Of a stretch of DNA of 64,000 bases, positions 63,269-64,000 are shown piece after piece. The DNA comes from Liolophura sinensis. Lineage: Eukaryota > Mollusca > Polyplacophora > Chitonida > Chitonidae. Made by a program: the position numbers and the translations under genes. The notes below the pieces were generated by a model, which worked only from the letters and a program-made list of their open reading frames with translations, made no database searches and was not told the origin of the DNA. Each line of letters opens with the position of its first letter. Position 1 is the first letter of the stretch. The stretch spans positions 35,761,187 through 35,825,186 of the forward strand of contig NC_088301.1 in NCBI RefSeq assembly GCF_032854445.1. The letters run 5' to 3'.

Positions 63269-63435
63269 CTTGAATACAAAATAACAAAAAGGACATCTGT
63301 ACTTTTCCCCTTTTTGCAGTCACAAGGAAAAAATGGAATTACTAAGATGACAGTTCTACTGTCACTAAGCTGTGGATTTTTTTGTTCTTCGATGTTATGT
63401 ACATTTACGACGAAGGCATGCTTGGCATACGTTAA

Positions 63436-63473
63436 ATCGTTCAGCCTCTCTTTATGTTGAGAGGCTGAACGAT
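63436..63473. repeat. Perfect 15-bp inverted repeat, 8-base loop
   Basis: ATCGTTCAGCCTCTC and GAGAGGCTGAACGAT flank TTTATGTT. Perfect arms in otherwise drifting intron sequence suggest a recent small inversion or duplication, or a structured element end. Confidence 0.9.
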
Positions 63474-63553
63474 GCTCGTTGTTCTTGTCCGTGTAAATGC
63501 TCGTTCAACTCCACTATTATTTTAGTCGATCATGTGTGTTAATTATACCAAGC

Positions 63554-64000
63554 GATAGTTTCACTTTTGAAATTGTAAATCATCCTTACTTGGACAGCAA
63601 TATACCGAATATACTCGCAATGTAGCATGTTTTCGATCCTTTGTGTTGTGTGACGATTTCAGCCAACGTCAAAAGTTATTACTACAAAAACTAATGTGTC
63701 AAGGCTATTCCGTCAAACGCTTTCATTCCAAGTTTCTTCAGTCATACAGTGGGTATAGTTTTCTTATGAGTTAATATGAACTGAGCGTCGAGAATCTCTG
63801 GTGCTCTGCTTTATGATTGTATCTAATAACATGTGGATAGGGGCTGTATGATCCGTCATCATCCATCATATTGAATTAGATCGCCACATTGGATATATGA
63901 ACAGTTGCAATCAAAGCGCAACTAAGGTACATATACTATTATCGGCTACTTATATACCAGCATGGTACATTGTTTTAATACTGATTTTAGTCATTCGCCT
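63554..64000 (+). mobile_element. Retroelement remnant, continuing past the window end
   Basis: 63554-63811 matches 9996-10275. It reads SDSFTFEIVNHPYLDSNIP and, after a frameshift, VLCDDFSQRQKLLLQKLMCQ, the C-terminal end of the same reverse transcriptase. 63871-64000 matches the reverse strand at 61689-61569. The copy is broken by frameshifts. Confidence 0.7.

Larger units (their letters stand above)
63269..64000. other. Region 5' of the first visible gene D exon
   Basis: Contains a perfect 15-bp inverted repeat (63436-63473) and the start of a retroelement copy. I found no signal-peptide exon for gene D here on the minus strand. Confidence 0.5.

Overview
The window is animal nuclear DNA: AT-rich, split into many short exons with GT/AG introns, and scattered with SINE, retroelement and foldback remnants. 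A tRNA-headed SINE present in about seven copies and two kinds of retroelement remnant suggest a marine lophotrochozoan, most likely a mollusc or a close relative. That taxonomic call is inference from sequence style; no marker gene is present.

Four related genes fill the window. I call them A (+, 5' end outside the window, ends 11997), B (+, 14687-27410), C (+, 32382-47431) and D (- strand, 63268 down to 50556, signal-peptide exon outside the window or not found). I reconstructed every exon by matching the four copies to each other and checking splice sites and phase. The joined frames stay open: B gives 990 residues, C gives 985, D about 963 so far, and A about 968 inside the window. Each complete protein is a predicted type I membrane protein. 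In order it has a signal peptide, a long extracellular region of about 500 residues resembling invertebrate LolA-like proteins, a PAN/apple domain (PAN1), a two-exon spacer I do not recognise, three more PAN/apple domains (PAN2-4), a short juxtamembrane exon, one transmembrane helix and a short tail. Exon lengths and phases are almost identical between copies, so this is a locally duplicated family, with D inverted.

Gene A differs. Its frame runs from the end of one LolA-like/PAN1/spacer module straight into a second LolA-like region that lacks the N-terminal half. It then continues through PAN1, spacer, PAN2-4 and the membrane segment. It looks like a two-module protein made by recombination between neighbouring copies.

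Region by region: 1-12.4 kb is gene A, whose introns hold a reverse-transcriptase remnant. 12.4-14.7 kb is intergenic with two SINEs. 14.7-27.4 kb is gene B, with a (TA)n tract and an unexplained open stretch in one intron. 27.4-32.4 kb is intergenic with a roughly 50-bp minisatellite and a SINE. 32.4-47.4 kb is gene C, with a SINE, a Penelope-like remnant carrying a GIY-YIG-like segment, a foldback element and a 37-bp triplication at a splice acceptor. 47.4-50.6 kb lies between the convergent 3' ends of C and D. 50.6-63.3 kb is gene D with three reverse-strand SINE copies, and the last 0.7 kb is retroelement sequence.

What the family does cannot be read from the sequence. Tandem cell-surface proteins with four disulfide-rich PAN domains and unrelated tails suggest a diversified family of surface binding or adhesion proteins.
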